DNA of 64,000 nucleotides from assembly GCF_004340465.1 (NCBI RefSeq), contig NZ_SLVV01000012.1:124001-188000 (forward strand), written 5' to 3'. Each line of letters begins with the position of its first letter. Position 1 is the stretch's first letter. The position numbers and the translations under genes were made by a program. This DNA is from Mesobacillus foraminis (lineage in GTDB: Bacteria > Bacillota > Bacilli > Bacillales > Cytobacillaceae). The notes under the pieces are model-generated. The model was given only the letters and a program-made list of their open reading frames with translations. It made no database searches and had not been told where the DNA came from. Shown here piece after piece: positions 47,208 to 57,115 of this stretch.

Positions 47208-48193
47208 ACATTGGAATCATCGGGACAGGCTGGTTCAGCAAAGTGCACGCAAACATTTTGTCCGAGATCGAAGGGGTGCGTGTAAAAGCGGTTTGTGGGA
47301 CGAGTACAGAAAAAGCCGAATCCTTTGCGCTTGAATTTGATGGTGCGAGAGGATATGGAGTCTTAGAAGAGATGCTTGAAACAGAGAACCTGGATGCTGT
47401 TTATGTATGTGTCCCGCCATTTGCCCACGGGGACATCGAAATGGAGCTGATTAGCCGGGGAATCCCTTTTTTCGTGGAAAAGCCATTAGCCGCTGATCTT
47501 GAAACCCCTGGGCGCATCATTTCCGCTCTTCGGGAAAAGCCTGTGATTACTTCAGTGGGATATCATTTCCGATACCGGGATGCTGCAATCAAATTAATGG
47601 AGGAATTAAAAGGATGTCAGCTCGGAATGGTAACAGGCTATTGGATGGGATCAATGCCAGCCGTCCCTTGGTGGAGGAACCAGGAAAAATCAGGCGGACA
47701 ATTCATCGAACAGACGACTCACCTGCTGGACCTGCTGAGGTATTCAGCCGGTGAGGCAGAAGAAGTTACAGCCGTATTTGGGAACAAAGTCATGCATGAA
47801 AAGCATGAAAACGTAACAGTTTCCGATATAGGCTCCGTGATTGTGAAAATGAAAAATGGGACTATAGCAACGCTGACAAACACTTGTATTCTTCCTGATG
47901 GCGTTTCTGCTATCGGACTGGACTACTATCATGACAACGGAATATTAAAGCTGAATCAAGAAGGATTAATTAAAAGTGAGCGGGACGTAACTATTAAATG
48001 GAAGGACCGGGATAATCCCTATATCCGGGAAAATCGTGCGTTCATTCAGGCGGTTGAGAGTGGAAATTCTTCTGGTATCCTATCAGACTATCATGATGCA
48101 TACCAGACTCAAAAGGTGGCGCTGGCTGCCTTAAAATCCGCTGAAACAGGGGTCACAGTCAAACTGGAAGATATAAATAAAAATATAGTATAA
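47201..48193 (+). CDS. Gfo/Idh/MocA-family oxidoreductase
   Basis: A 330-residue sugar dehydrogenase-like protein. The nucleotide-binding motif is IGIIGTGWFSKVHA, followed by VCVPPFAHGD and the signature FVEKPLA. GGQFIEQTTHLLDLLRY is the C-terminal domain hallmark. AAGGAGG precedes the ATG within the end of the GH43 gene. It may oxidise or epimerise the sugar released by GH43. A terminator follows. Confidence 0.85.
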   Translation: MLNIGIIGTGWFSKVHANILSEIEGVRVKAVCGTSTEKAESFALEFDGARGYGVLEEMLETENLDAVYVCVPPFAHGDIEMELISRGIPFFVEKPLAADLETPGRIISALREKPVITSVGYHFRYRDAAIKLMEELKGCQLGMVTGYWMGSMPAVPWWRNQEKSGGQFIEQTTHLLDLLRYSAGEAEEVTAVFGNKVMHEKHENVTVSDIGSVIVKMKNGTIATLTNTCILPDGVSAIGLDYYHDNGILKLNQEGLIKSERDVTIKWKDRDNPYIRENRAFIQAVESGNSSGILSDYHDAYQTQKVALAALKSAETGVTVKLEDINKNIV

Positions 48194-48204
48194 CCAATAA
48201 CAAG

Positions 48205-48247
48205 AACCGATATCACTGTTTTTTATACAATGATGTCGGTTTTTTAT
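48205..48247 (+). terminator. Terminator hairpin overlapping a regulator repeat
   Basis: AACCGATATCA (48205-48215) pairs with TGATGTCGGTT (48231-48241), one wobble, and is followed by TTTT. The same bases contain two CKGTTTTTTA repeats described separately. Confidence 0.75.
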
Positions 48248-48276
48248 ATGGGTAAAAAGTAAATATTCATTACACT
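48213..48276 (+). promoter_or_regulatory. 21-bp-spaced CKGTTTTTTA repeats and promoter of the second YesM/N operon
   Basis: CTGTTTTTTATA (48216) and CGGTTTTTTATA (48237) start exactly 21 bases apart. The 37 bases from 48213 agree at about 31 positions with 51997-52033. TACACT (48271-48276) is a candidate -10, 24 bases past the last repeat. Tandem repeats two helical turns apart fit the binding mode of AraC-type response regulators, most likely the YesN-like protein encoded at 50357. Confidence 0.6.
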
Positions 48277-48591
48277 AAAATAAGGAATTACCGGAAAAGC
48301 GGTTTCTTTATTTCGGAAAGCGCTTTAAAATGTAGGTAGACCAAGTTTCTAGTCCGCAGCATCGAGAGGGGTCCATGCACGATAAAGGGGTTTACCATTT
48401 ATTGTACCTGAATGTAGTCAAAGAGTGTACGACCGCTGTTAAAGCTGTCAGCCTGGTACATGCCAATGACACTTCAGCTTCAACAGCTGCTCCTCCACTT
48501 TTGCCTGTTGCGTGTCATTGAAAAGGAATCAAAGCAGCAGGCTGTAAACGACTTAAAATCCATTGATCAGCTAAGGAGCTTTATAATTTAC
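48277..48591 (+). promoter_or_regulatory. Long leader with cre-like site and inverted repeat before the second yesM
   Basis: No gene is supported in this 315-base leader. CGGAAAGCGCTTTAA (48314-48328) is cre-like with two mismatches. CAATGACAC (48464-48472) is exactly complementary to GTGTCATTG (48512-48520); inside the loop CAGCT and AGCTG (48475-48489) can pair as well. An open frame upstream of 48592 is in phase with the kinase but has no ribosome binding site. Confidence 0.45.
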
Positions 48592-50355
48592 ATGAAAAAA
48601 ATTTGGTCCTACATTTCAACGATCTATAAAAATTCAAAGCTGAATGTAAAACTTTTTATTACCATAACCCTTATTATGGTGATTACATTAGTATTTGTAC
48701 TGGCAGGTTTGCAATATGCATTTTCTCTGTATGATGAGCAAATTTATGCGAAATCATCCCAGGTCCTGATGATGTCGTCCAATAGTATTGAAGAGGAGCT
48801 TAAAAGGGTTGAAGAGGTTAGCTTTAATATAGCGATGGATCCGCAGATACAGAAAAACCTATTGGAACTGCAAGGAGACGTCAATGGCTACGATTTTTAC
48901 CGGATTGAACAGGATATCGAAGAAGAACTGGCGAGCTATGTTGGATCAGAAAGGTATATTCAGTCGATTTATTTATATGATGCCGGTGGCAGGGAATTCT
49001 TGGCAGGATCGAGCAGCAATCCAATAAGAGAAATCGATAAGTATCTCGCGCTTAACGAGGCAGTTAAGTATGAAGGAAAAAATCATTGGATGGAACGGGA
49101 CGGGTATAACCAGTATTTAAGCTCAGTCCGCCTTATACGTTCGTATAAGAACCTTAACTTTGAAAATATCGGAAAACTATTGATTCGTGTTGACCTGGAC
49201 CAGATTATTAGCAGTCTGCCAAAAACACGGGGAGAAATTGCGGGCAATATTGTCATGACAAAAGGCGAGCAGGTTTTCTATTCTGAAAAAGAACAAATGA
49301 ACGTGGTAAGTAACTTTCCATTCCGGACGAAGAAGGAACAAGGCTACCATATTGAAAATATCAAAGGTGAAAGATATTTTGTCAACTACATCACTACTGA
49401 TTTTGAGAACTGGACCTATTGGAGCATCATCCCTTTCAATCTGATGTTCTCTAAGGTGACAGCTGCCAAATATTCCTTGGTGCTGGTTTTTATGTTAATG
49501 TTCGTGATTCTCATATCTCTAGGTTTTAAGTTTTTAAGGAGAATAACCAATCCGATTGAGGATTTGGTTACGACCATGCAGGATGTACAAAGAGGAAACT
49601 TTAATGTAGCAGGTTCATTGAATCCATCACTGGTTTATGAAGATGAAGTTGGAATTCTGTACAGGAATTTTAAGACCATGATCGAGAGAATCGATGAACT
49701 GATAAAAGAGAACTACTCTAAACAGCTTTTAATAAAAGAAACTGAGTTTAAAGCATTGCAGGCTCAAATAAATCCTCATTTCCTCTACAACACACTAGAG
49801 TCGGTGAATTGGCTGGCGAAATCAAATAAGCAAAAGCAAATCTCCAGCATGGTGGAGGCATTGGGCCACCTTTTGCGAAATTCCATTAACTTTAATGAAG
49901 ATATCATTACATTGGAGAAAGAGCTCGAGATAGTCAACAGCTATCTAACGATTCAAAAATACCGGTTCGAAGACCGTCTCGAATTCCAAATGGATATCCC
50001 GTCAAATGTAATACAATGCAAGATTCCAAAGTTAACCCTGCAGCCGCTCCTTGAAAATTCTTTCATTCATGCGGTTGAGCCTTCGCTCGGTTCCTCTGTC
50101 ATAAAATTAACCGCTTACCAGGAGGAGGATCATCTTTGCATTCGAATTGAAGACGATGGTCCAGGCATTGATCCATTAATTATTCAAAAAGTAAAAGAAG
50201 GCAAGGTTAAACCAAAAGGAACTGGAATAGGGCTGAATAATATTGACGAACGAATCCGGCTTGGCTTCGGTGAGCAATATGGGCTAAAGGTTGAAAATCT
50301 TTCGGGCAAGGGGACTGTGATAACGGTTGTCCTGCCTTTTGAAACGAGGTGTTAA
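48592..50355 (+). CDS. Sensor histidine kinase, YesM type (second copy)
   Basis: A 587-residue membrane kinase. Transmembrane helices lie near residues 19-41 and 292-313, with an extracellular sensor of about 250 residues between. A HAMP linker (about 315-368) is followed by the phospho-acceptor His396 in QINPHFLYN and by LTLQPLLENSFIHA, DDGPGID and GTGIGLNN of the ATPase domain. The ATG at 48592 begins a typical membrane-kinase N-terminus; the nearest AAGGAG is 13 bases upstream, a rather long distance. The gene is one base from its response regulator (stop 50355, next ATG 50357). Confidence 0.9.
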   Translation: MKKIWSYISTIYKNSKLNVKLFITITLIMVITLVFVLAGLQYAFSLYDEQIYAKSSQVLMMSSNSIEEELKRVEEVSFNIAMDPQIQKNLLELQGDVNGYDFYRIEQDIEEELASYVGSERYIQSIYLYDAGGREFLAGSSSNPIREIDKYLALNEAVKYEGKNHWMERDGYNQYLSSVRLIRSYKNLNFENIGKLLIRVDLDQIISSLPKTRGEIAGNIVMTKGEQVFYSEKEQMNVVSNFPFRTKKEQGYHIENIKGERYFVNYITTDFENWTYWSIIPFNLMFSKVTAAKYSLVLVFMLMFVILISLGFKFLRRITNPIEDLVTTMQDVQRGNFNVAGSLNPSLVYEDEVGILYRNFKTMIERIDELIKENYSKQLLIKETEFKALQAQINPHFLYNTLESVNWLAKSNKQKQISSMVEALGHLLRNSINFNEDIITLEKELEIVNSYLTIQKYRFEDRLEFQMDIPSNVIQCKIPKLTLQPLLENSFIHAVEPSLGSSVIKLTAYQEEDHLCIRIEDDGPGIDPLIIQKVKEGKVKPKGTGIGLNNIDERIRLGFGEQYGLKVENLSGKGTVITVVLPFETRC

Positions 50356-50356
50356 G

Positions 50357-51910
50357 ATGGCTTATAAAGTATTATTGGCCGATGATGAAAGAATTATAGT
50401 AGAAGGAATTTCAAGTGTAATAGATTGGGAGGCACTGGATACTGAACTGGTAGCGACTGCCAGGAACGGGATTGATGCGTACGAGAAGATCGTCCAGCAC
50501 CGGCCGGACATTGTGATAAGTGATATCAGAATGCCAGGAATGGACGGCCTCAGTCTCGTAGCTAAGGTTCATGAAGAATATCCTTCTATTAAATTTATCC
50601 TCTTATCAGGATTCAGTGAGTTCGAATACGCGCGGACGGCGATGCAGTTTGGCGTAAAAAGCTATCTGCTGAAGCCCTGCAATGAGGATAGAATCACAGA
50701 AGCTTTAACTGGAATAATTGCAGAATTAAAGGATAAAAAAGAAAGTGAGACCTTTATACAGAAGCTACGGGAAAATTATAAAAAAGCCCAGCCCTATATT
50801 AAATCCCAGCTGTTAACGGAATTCCTGTCCACAAAGATTCATTCCAATAGGGATCTTTCCTACTATCAGCAGCTATTTGACAGCAATATTGATGAACTGC
50901 AGGTAAGGCTTATCCTGTTTCGGCTCGAAGGCGATTTTTCCTATGAGCATATTTTTGCAGTGAAAAATATAGGTGCGGAAATATTTGATTCCCCCCTACT
51001 CAATACAAATATAGGTGAATTGGCTGTGTTTCTGCTTGAGGATGAGCAAGGCACCGACAGCCTCCAGGAGCAAATTGACCAGATAAGAGAGCGCCTTCAT
51101 GAGTACTATAAAATCGATACCACTGTTGCAATTAGTGAAGGAAATCATATCCAAAATGCCCGGAGGCTCTATCTTGAGGCGCTGGAGTGTCTGGAACACC
51201 GTTTTTATTTAGGGGAAGGAAGCATTATTACTAAAAAGGATATTCTGCATGGGAATCCGGAAAGCCATAATGACATCATCGTTGATGAGCAGCAGATCAG
51301 CATAAAGGTTAAGTCCGGTCATGTTGAGGACGTATGTGAGGAGATAGATGCATTCTTTCAAAAGATGGCGGAGTTCAGGTTGGGCATACCTATGACAAAA
51401 TCCTATTGTGTACAGCTTTACCTCGCCATTGTTCAGACAGGAGATACAGATCGTATGCAGGACTATCTGATGGGGACATCGGCGCTTCTGGCAATGGATA
51501 CGGTACAGCAAATGAAAGACTATATTGAAGCAAGGGCAAAGGAATTGACTCTGGAGTATTACAGCCGCTATAAATCAAAACAATCATCGGTAATCAACAA
51601 GGTCATTAGCATAGTTGAAGATAATTTTGGGAATCCCGACCTGTCTCTTAAAATGATTGCAAATGAGATTTTGTACATGAATCCCGACTATCTTGGAAAG
51701 CTGTTTAAACAAGAAACCGGGCAGCGTTTTTCATCCTTCCTCACAAAACTGAGAATTGAAAAAGCAGTTGAGTATATTCAGGAAATGGACGATGTCAAAG
51801 TTGTTACTCTAGCAGAAATGATTGGATTTGGTGACAACCCTCAATATTTCAGTCAAGTGTTTAAAAAGCAAACCGGGTATACTCCTTCTGAATATCGGAA
51901 GGTTACCTAG
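50357..51910 (+). CDS. Response regulator with AraC-type DNA-binding domain, YesN type (second copy)
   Basis: A 517-residue regulator. The receiver domain (about 1-120) has LLADDE, phospho-acceptor Asp56 in VISDIRMPGMDG and Lys in YLLKPCN. A long middle region (about 125-410) has no recognisable fold from sequence. The C-terminal AraC domain contains IANEILYMNPDYLGKLFKQETGQRF and IGFGDNPQYFSQVFKKQTGYTPSEYRK. GAGGTG six bases upstream supports ATG 50357. It is the likely reader of the 21-bp-spaced repeats at 48216 and 52000. Confidence 0.92.
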   Translation: MAYKVLLADDERIIVEGISSVIDWEALDTELVATARNGIDAYEKIVQHRPDIVISDIRMPGMDGLSLVAKVHEEYPSIKFILLSGFSEFEYARTAMQFGVKSYLLKPCNEDRITEALTGIIAELKDKKESETFIQKLRENYKKAQPYIKSQLLTEFLSTKIHSNRDLSYYQQLFDSNIDELQVRLILFRLEGDFSYEHIFAVKNIGAEIFDSPLLNTNIGELAVFLLEDEQGTDSLQEQIDQIRERLHEYYKIDTTVAISEGNHIQNARRLYLEALECLEHRFYLGEGSIITKKDILHGNPESHNDIIVDEQQISIKVKSGHVEDVCEEIDAFFQKMAEFRLGIPMTKSYCVQLYLAIVQTGDTDRMQDYLMGTSALLAMDTVQQMKDYIEARAKELTLEYYSRYKSKQSSVINKVISIVEDNFGNPDLSLKMIANEILYMNPDYLGKLFKQETGQRFSSFLTKLRIEKAVEYIQEMDDVKVVTLAEMIGFGDNPQYFSQVFKKQTGYTPSEYRKVT

Positions 51911-51996
51911 AAGCCGGGCAGAGCATATTGGGATGATAAAGACATAAGTCCTTTTATAGCAAAAATTAATAATTAAATTGGAGGGCAAAGCACACT

Positions 51997-52081
51997 TCAC
52001 TGTTTTTTAAACGAGGATATCGGTTTTTTACACCAGGATATCTGTTTTTTTGATTTTAAATTGTCGGAATATCTGTAAAAT
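51997..52081 (+). promoter_or_regulatory. Array of 21-bp-spaced CKGTTTTTT repeats and promoter of the orphan binding-protein gene
   Basis: CTGTTTTTTAAA (52000), CGGTTTTTTACA (52021) and CTGTTTTTTTGA (52042) start exactly 21 bases apart. Two are preceded by AGGATAT, and a weaker AATATCTGTAAAA follows with CTG at 52073. TAAAAT (52076-52081) is a candidate -10, 25 bases past the third repeat. The same arrangement stands before the kinase operon at 48213, so activation by the YesN-like regulator at 50357 is likely. Confidence 0.65.
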
Positions 52082-52084
52082 TAG

Positions 52085-53419
<1,335 letters not shown>

Positions 53420-53864
53420 CCAGCAGGCAGGGATGCAGCCGAAGAATCCAGCCATTGCGTACAGGAATTGGCTCTTCTTCCTCGTTTGTCTATTTATTTA
53501 AGAGTAAAATATATGAAAACCTATTAAGCTTCTATCACTTCGACCGGGTTGTCCTGTATAGTGGCAATCCGTTTTTATTTATAAGGGGTTGCTTTTAACC
53601 ATCTTGTGCGCCTCGGGCTTCAATGACTCGCTTTCGGTCAGGAAGGGAAACTGTACCTCTCTTATGCCTGGTTTAGAGCAATCAGGCCCCTGTTCATTGT
53701 ATTGATCGGTATATATTTTTAGAAAATTGACAGCGATTACATCATTCGGCGTATGATTTAACCTCTTATCTTTCTTTTTTCTACTGCCGAAGTCCATGTT
53801 TACTTTTTGCCTTGCAATGCCTTATGCGACAGTCTGTTTTGTATTTAGGAGGAGGGTTGAGAAG
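53420..53864. other. 445-base region without a recognisable gene
   Basis: Only short, unconvincing frames occur here. One of them, roughly 53620-53720 on the plus strand, would read LYLSYAWFRAIRPLFIVLIG, a hydrophobic tail with no start, which might be a relic of a membrane protein. No strong terminator or promoter is visible. GGAGGAGGG at 53848-53856 is the ribosome binding site of the next gene. Confidence 0.4.
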
Positions 53865-56231
53865 ATGCTGAAACAATTCCAATTGAAGCAGAAAATGAAC
53901 AAGTCAATCTGGAAAGGGAAGTATTATCAAAAAAGTTTCATCCTCATTTTGCTTATTACGAGTGTGCCGGGTTTAGTCGTTGGTGTCGGGACCTATTGGT
54001 TTGGTGTTGACAATGTGGAAAATGATCTGAGAGAAGACCATCAACAGCATGTTGAACAGCAGGCCAGCCATATAAACAAGCAGTTTGAAGATTTGGAAAT
54101 GACGATTTCTCATTGGGGATTTGAATCATTTTTTAATAATGAATTAGGCAGCGTCAATTTTGTACGGGACTTTAAGACGTCACGCAACCTTACTCAAAAT
54201 ATTTTCTTGTTACAGGAAAGCAACCCTCTCATTGAAAACGTTGCTTTTTATATCAAATCGGATAGACATCTCCTATTTAATCCGGAGTATTCTGTGTTAA
54301 GCAAGGAAGATTCCACAACCTATGAATCTCTTTTGTCAAACTCGAAAAACATCTACTGGCATTTAGAGACTGACCGGCTGCCAGGACAAAAAGGGCCTGG
54401 CCAATTTTCCCTCTCTTTGATCAACACCATTCCAGCAGGAAGCCCAAATCCTTATGGATCCCTGATTGTCCGTTTAAACCGTGAAAAAGTAAATCAGATT
54501 TTAGAGTCATTAAATCCCTATCGTGACGGGGGAGCCTTTCTGTTTGACGGAAACAAAGTCATTGCTTCCTCCAGTGGTCTGCATGAGGCATCGCTGGAAC
54601 AGGAGATTAATGCTAAAATAGCACAGCAAAGCCATCCTCAAGGTTCTTTCATCTATAAACTGGATGGTCATAATTACTCGGTTTCCTATGGGAAGATTAA
54701 CAGGCTGAACCAGGAATGGACATATGTCTCTGTCTCGCCGATGTCTGCCATCATTGAACCGATGGTTATTTTATCAAGGATGATTTTAATGATCTCAGTC
54801 ACTGGCTTGCTATTGTCTGTCCTGATGGCGTGGCTTGCGTCGAGAAAAATATATGCACCGGTAGAAAATCTACTGAAAGTTTTTACTGATGAGGATCATG
54901 CATTAAGAAACCAGACCAGTGATGAATTTCAGATTATAAAAGATAAATGGAGAACATTGTTCCAAGAGAGTCAGCAGCTTCATGAACAGGTGAAAAATTA
55001 TGGGCCGGAACTTAGCCAGGGATTCCTGACACAGCTGATACAAGGCCATTTGTCCCATTACAATGAGGAAGGCTTGCGTGAGCGTCTTGAAAGCTTCGGC
55101 TGGGAAACGGAAAATCTTCATTATCTCATCATGGATGTCCAGCTGACAGGGCTGGAGGATATACAGGGAAGATTTGAGGCGAGCGATGAAGGGCTGATTA
55201 CTTTTGTTGCTTCAAATATTGCCGAAGAGCTAGCTAAAACCAAATTTAATAAAGTTCATATCATGAACTTTCATGATCTTTCCATGGGTCTGTTCATTGT
55301 TGAAAATAATAATCTTTCGATTGACAAGGAACTGTTAGAGTTCGGCGAAGAACTGACAAATGCAATTAATCAGATCCTGAACATGAAAGTCAGTATTACA
55401 ATTGGCCGAAAAACAGAGAGTTTAACAGAGATACCATATTTATTTGAGGCAGTGAAACAAGGGAAGTATTTCAGAACGTTTGAGAACCAGAACCAGATCA
55501 TTAATTTGCAGGATTTTCAGCACAAGCGGAATGAATATTATTATCCTTTTACGATAGAAAAAGAGATTGTCCAGGCACTCCGGGTCGAGGAAAAGGAAAA
55601 TCTAAACGATTTGATCAGGCAATTTATTGAAGAATTAGTTATGCGGAAGATGAAAGAAAATGAGATTCAGACCGGTATTATTCAGCTTTTTAGCTCTATA
55701 CAGGGAGAAATCCTGCATTCAGGAATCCATCCTTATGAATTGTTCGATGGAAGGGATATGGTCAAAGAGCTGTCTCAGCTCCGTGAACCTGAAGGAATCA
55801 TTAAATGGTTCATAAATGATGTGATTGCTCCATTTCTCCAAAAACTCGAGGGAAGGAAGAACCGGGAGCAAAAAAGGATTGTCGAACAAGTCATACAAAG
55901 CATGAAAGAGAACTATATGAATGATATTTCCCTTGAAAGCTATGCCGATATGATTGCCACAAACCCATACACATTAAGCAAGACATTTAAACAAACGATT
56001 GGAATTAATTTTATTGATTATTTAACAGAACTCAGGATGGAAAAGGCGAAAGAAATGCTGACAGGAACCGAAATGAAAATCAATGAGATAGCTGAACAGG
56101 TTGGGTATCGCCCGAGTTACTTTAATCGGATTTTTAAAAAGAATACCGGACTGACGCCCAGCAGTTTCAGGCAAAACCAAAAGCTGCAGGAAATGCAAAA
56201 TGACATGGGTTCTAAAAAACTGCCAAAGTAG
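53865..56231 (+). CDS. yesS: Membrane-anchored AraC-family regulator, YesS type
   Basis: A 788-residue one-component regulator. Transmembrane helices lie near residues 24-46 and 288-312, enclosing an extracellular Cache-like sensor of about 240 residues. A HAMP-like stretch, a long cytoplasmic region and a C-terminal AraC domain follow; the last reads SYADMIATNPYTLSKTFKQTIG and VGYRPSYFNRIFKKNTGLTPSSFR. GGAGGAGGG supports ATG 53865. It stands before the DUF624, GH42, PL22 and PL26 genes, much as YesS does in the B. subtilis rhamnogalacturonan cluster, and probably activates them after sensing an external oligosaccharide. Confidence 0.88.
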   Translation: MLKQFQLKQKMNKSIWKGKYYQKSFILILLITSVPGLVVGVGTYWFGVDNVENDLREDHQQHVEQQASHINKQFEDLEMTISHWGFESFFNNELGSVNFVRDFKTSRNLTQNIFLLQESNPLIENVAFYIKSDRHLLFNPEYSVLSKEDSTTYESLLSNSKNIYWHLETDRLPGQKGPGQFSLSLINTIPAGSPNPYGSLIVRLNREKVNQILESLNPYRDGGAFLFDGNKVIASSSGLHEASLEQEINAKIAQQSHPQGSFIYKLDGHNYSVSYGKINRLNQEWTYVSVSPMSAIIEPMVILSRMILMISVTGLLLSVLMAWLASRKIYAPVENLLKVFTDEDHALRNQTSDEFQIIKDKWRTLFQESQQLHEQVKNYGPELSQGFLTQLIQGHLSHYNEEGLRERLESFGWETENLHYLIMDVQLTGLEDIQGRFEASDEGLITFVASNIAEELAKTKFNKVHIMNFHDLSMGLFIVENNNLSIDKELLEFGEELTNAINQILNMKVSITIGRKTESLTEIPYLFEAVKQGKYFRTFENQNQIINLQDFQHKRNEYYYPFTIEKEIVQALRVEEKENLNDLIRQFIEELVMRKMKENEIQTGIIQLFSSIQGEILHSGIHPYELFDGRDMVKELSQLREPEGIIKWFINDVIAPFLQKLEGRKNREQKRIVEQVIQSMKENYMNDISLESYADMIATNPYTLSKTFKQTIGINFIDYLTELRMEKAKEMLTGTEMKINEIAEQVGYRPSYFNRIFKKNTGLTPSSFRQNQKLQEMQNDMGSKKLPK

Positions 56232-56466
56232 AACCTCTGACATTTAGCGGAGAAACCGAAAGATGATAAAGACAGGCCAAGTTATCTTTCCGGCCGCCTC
56301 AATATCTGCCAGCAAACGGAACATAAACCCCATGCGGCTGGCGATGACCTGCACGAGAAATGCTTGGCTAAGATCATGCGCAAACCGTTCTACAAACGAA
56401 GGCAGGCTAAAGCTAAAGCAATAAAATCAAAATCATTTATTGGCCGCTGAAAGGAGTTAAAAGAAG

Positions 56467-57099
56467 GTGGAACTGAAAGGACTTACAGGAAAGTTTTATC
56501 GTGTGTCGGAATTTATCATGAATCTTGCTTATATTAACCTGTTATGGATCTTCTTTTCATTGGCTGGGGGAGTAATACTGGGGTGGGCCCCAAGCACTGT
56601 TGCGATGTTTACTGTTATTCGCAAATGGATTATGAAAGAAGAGGAACTGAAGATTACGAAAACCTGGTGGCAAACCTATAAGGCTGAATTTGTAAAAGCC
56701 AATGCCCTGGGATACGTATTATTGGCTATTGGATTTGTCCTCATCGTGAATTTTCGCTTCTTCCATGCTCAGGAAGGGCTAGTCTTTTTAGTCCTCCAGA
56801 CATTTACCGTCTTTATCATCTTTCTTTTTTTACTGACCTGCATCTATATTTTTCCGGCTTATGTACATTATCACTTGAAGTTCTTCCAATATTTCAATCA
56901 AGCCATGATCATTGGCTTGATAAGACCCTTGTACAGTGCTGTTATCATAGCAGCATTGCTGATCATATCGTATATCTTGTTTACACTTCCTGGGTTGGTT
57001 CCATTTTATGGCATTAGCCTGGCAGGCTTCATTATAACCGTTTTGGTGTGCCAGTGCTTTGCAAGAATGGAACAGCAGAGCCAGGAACAACAAAGTTAA
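56467..57099 (+). CDS. DUF624 membrane protein (YesL/YesV type)
   Basis: A 210-residue protein with about five hydrophobic helices (near residues 17-45, 78-100, 103-128, 150-172 and 175-198). The start with YRVSEFIMNLAYINLLWIFFSLAGGVILG and the WWQTYKAEF segment are typical of the family, whose role is unknown. The GTG start follows AAAGGAG by about ten bases. It overlaps no neighbour and is 16 bases before the GH42 gene. Confidence 0.82.
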   Translation: MELKGLTGKFYRVSEFIMNLAYINLLWIFFSLAGGVILGWAPSTVAMFTVIRKWIMKEEELKITKTWWQTYKAEFVKANALGYVLLAIGFVLIVNFRFFHAQEGLVFLVLQTFTVFIIFLFLLTCIYIFPAYVHYHLKFFQYFNQAMIIGLIRPLYSAVIIAALLIISYILFTLPGLVPFYGISLAGFIITVLVCQCFARMEQQSQEQQS

Positions 57100-57115
57100 A
57101 AATTCAGGAGGCTAT

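Noticed and set aside
48460-48591. N-terminal extension of the second YesM-like kinase from 48460
   Set aside because: It overlaps an inverted repeat, lacks a ribosome binding site and adds residues not typical of YesM proteins.
53579-53797. Minus-strand open frame of about 72 codons in the gap after the orphan lipoprotein
   Set aside because: Weak start context, low-complexity charged sequence and no recognisable family; treated as non-coding.
56232-56466. Possible 53-codon plus-strand frame starting near 56263
   Set aside because: No ribosome binding site and an arbitrary-looking composition; the stretch shows no other clear feature apart from the AAAGGAG before the DUF624 gene.
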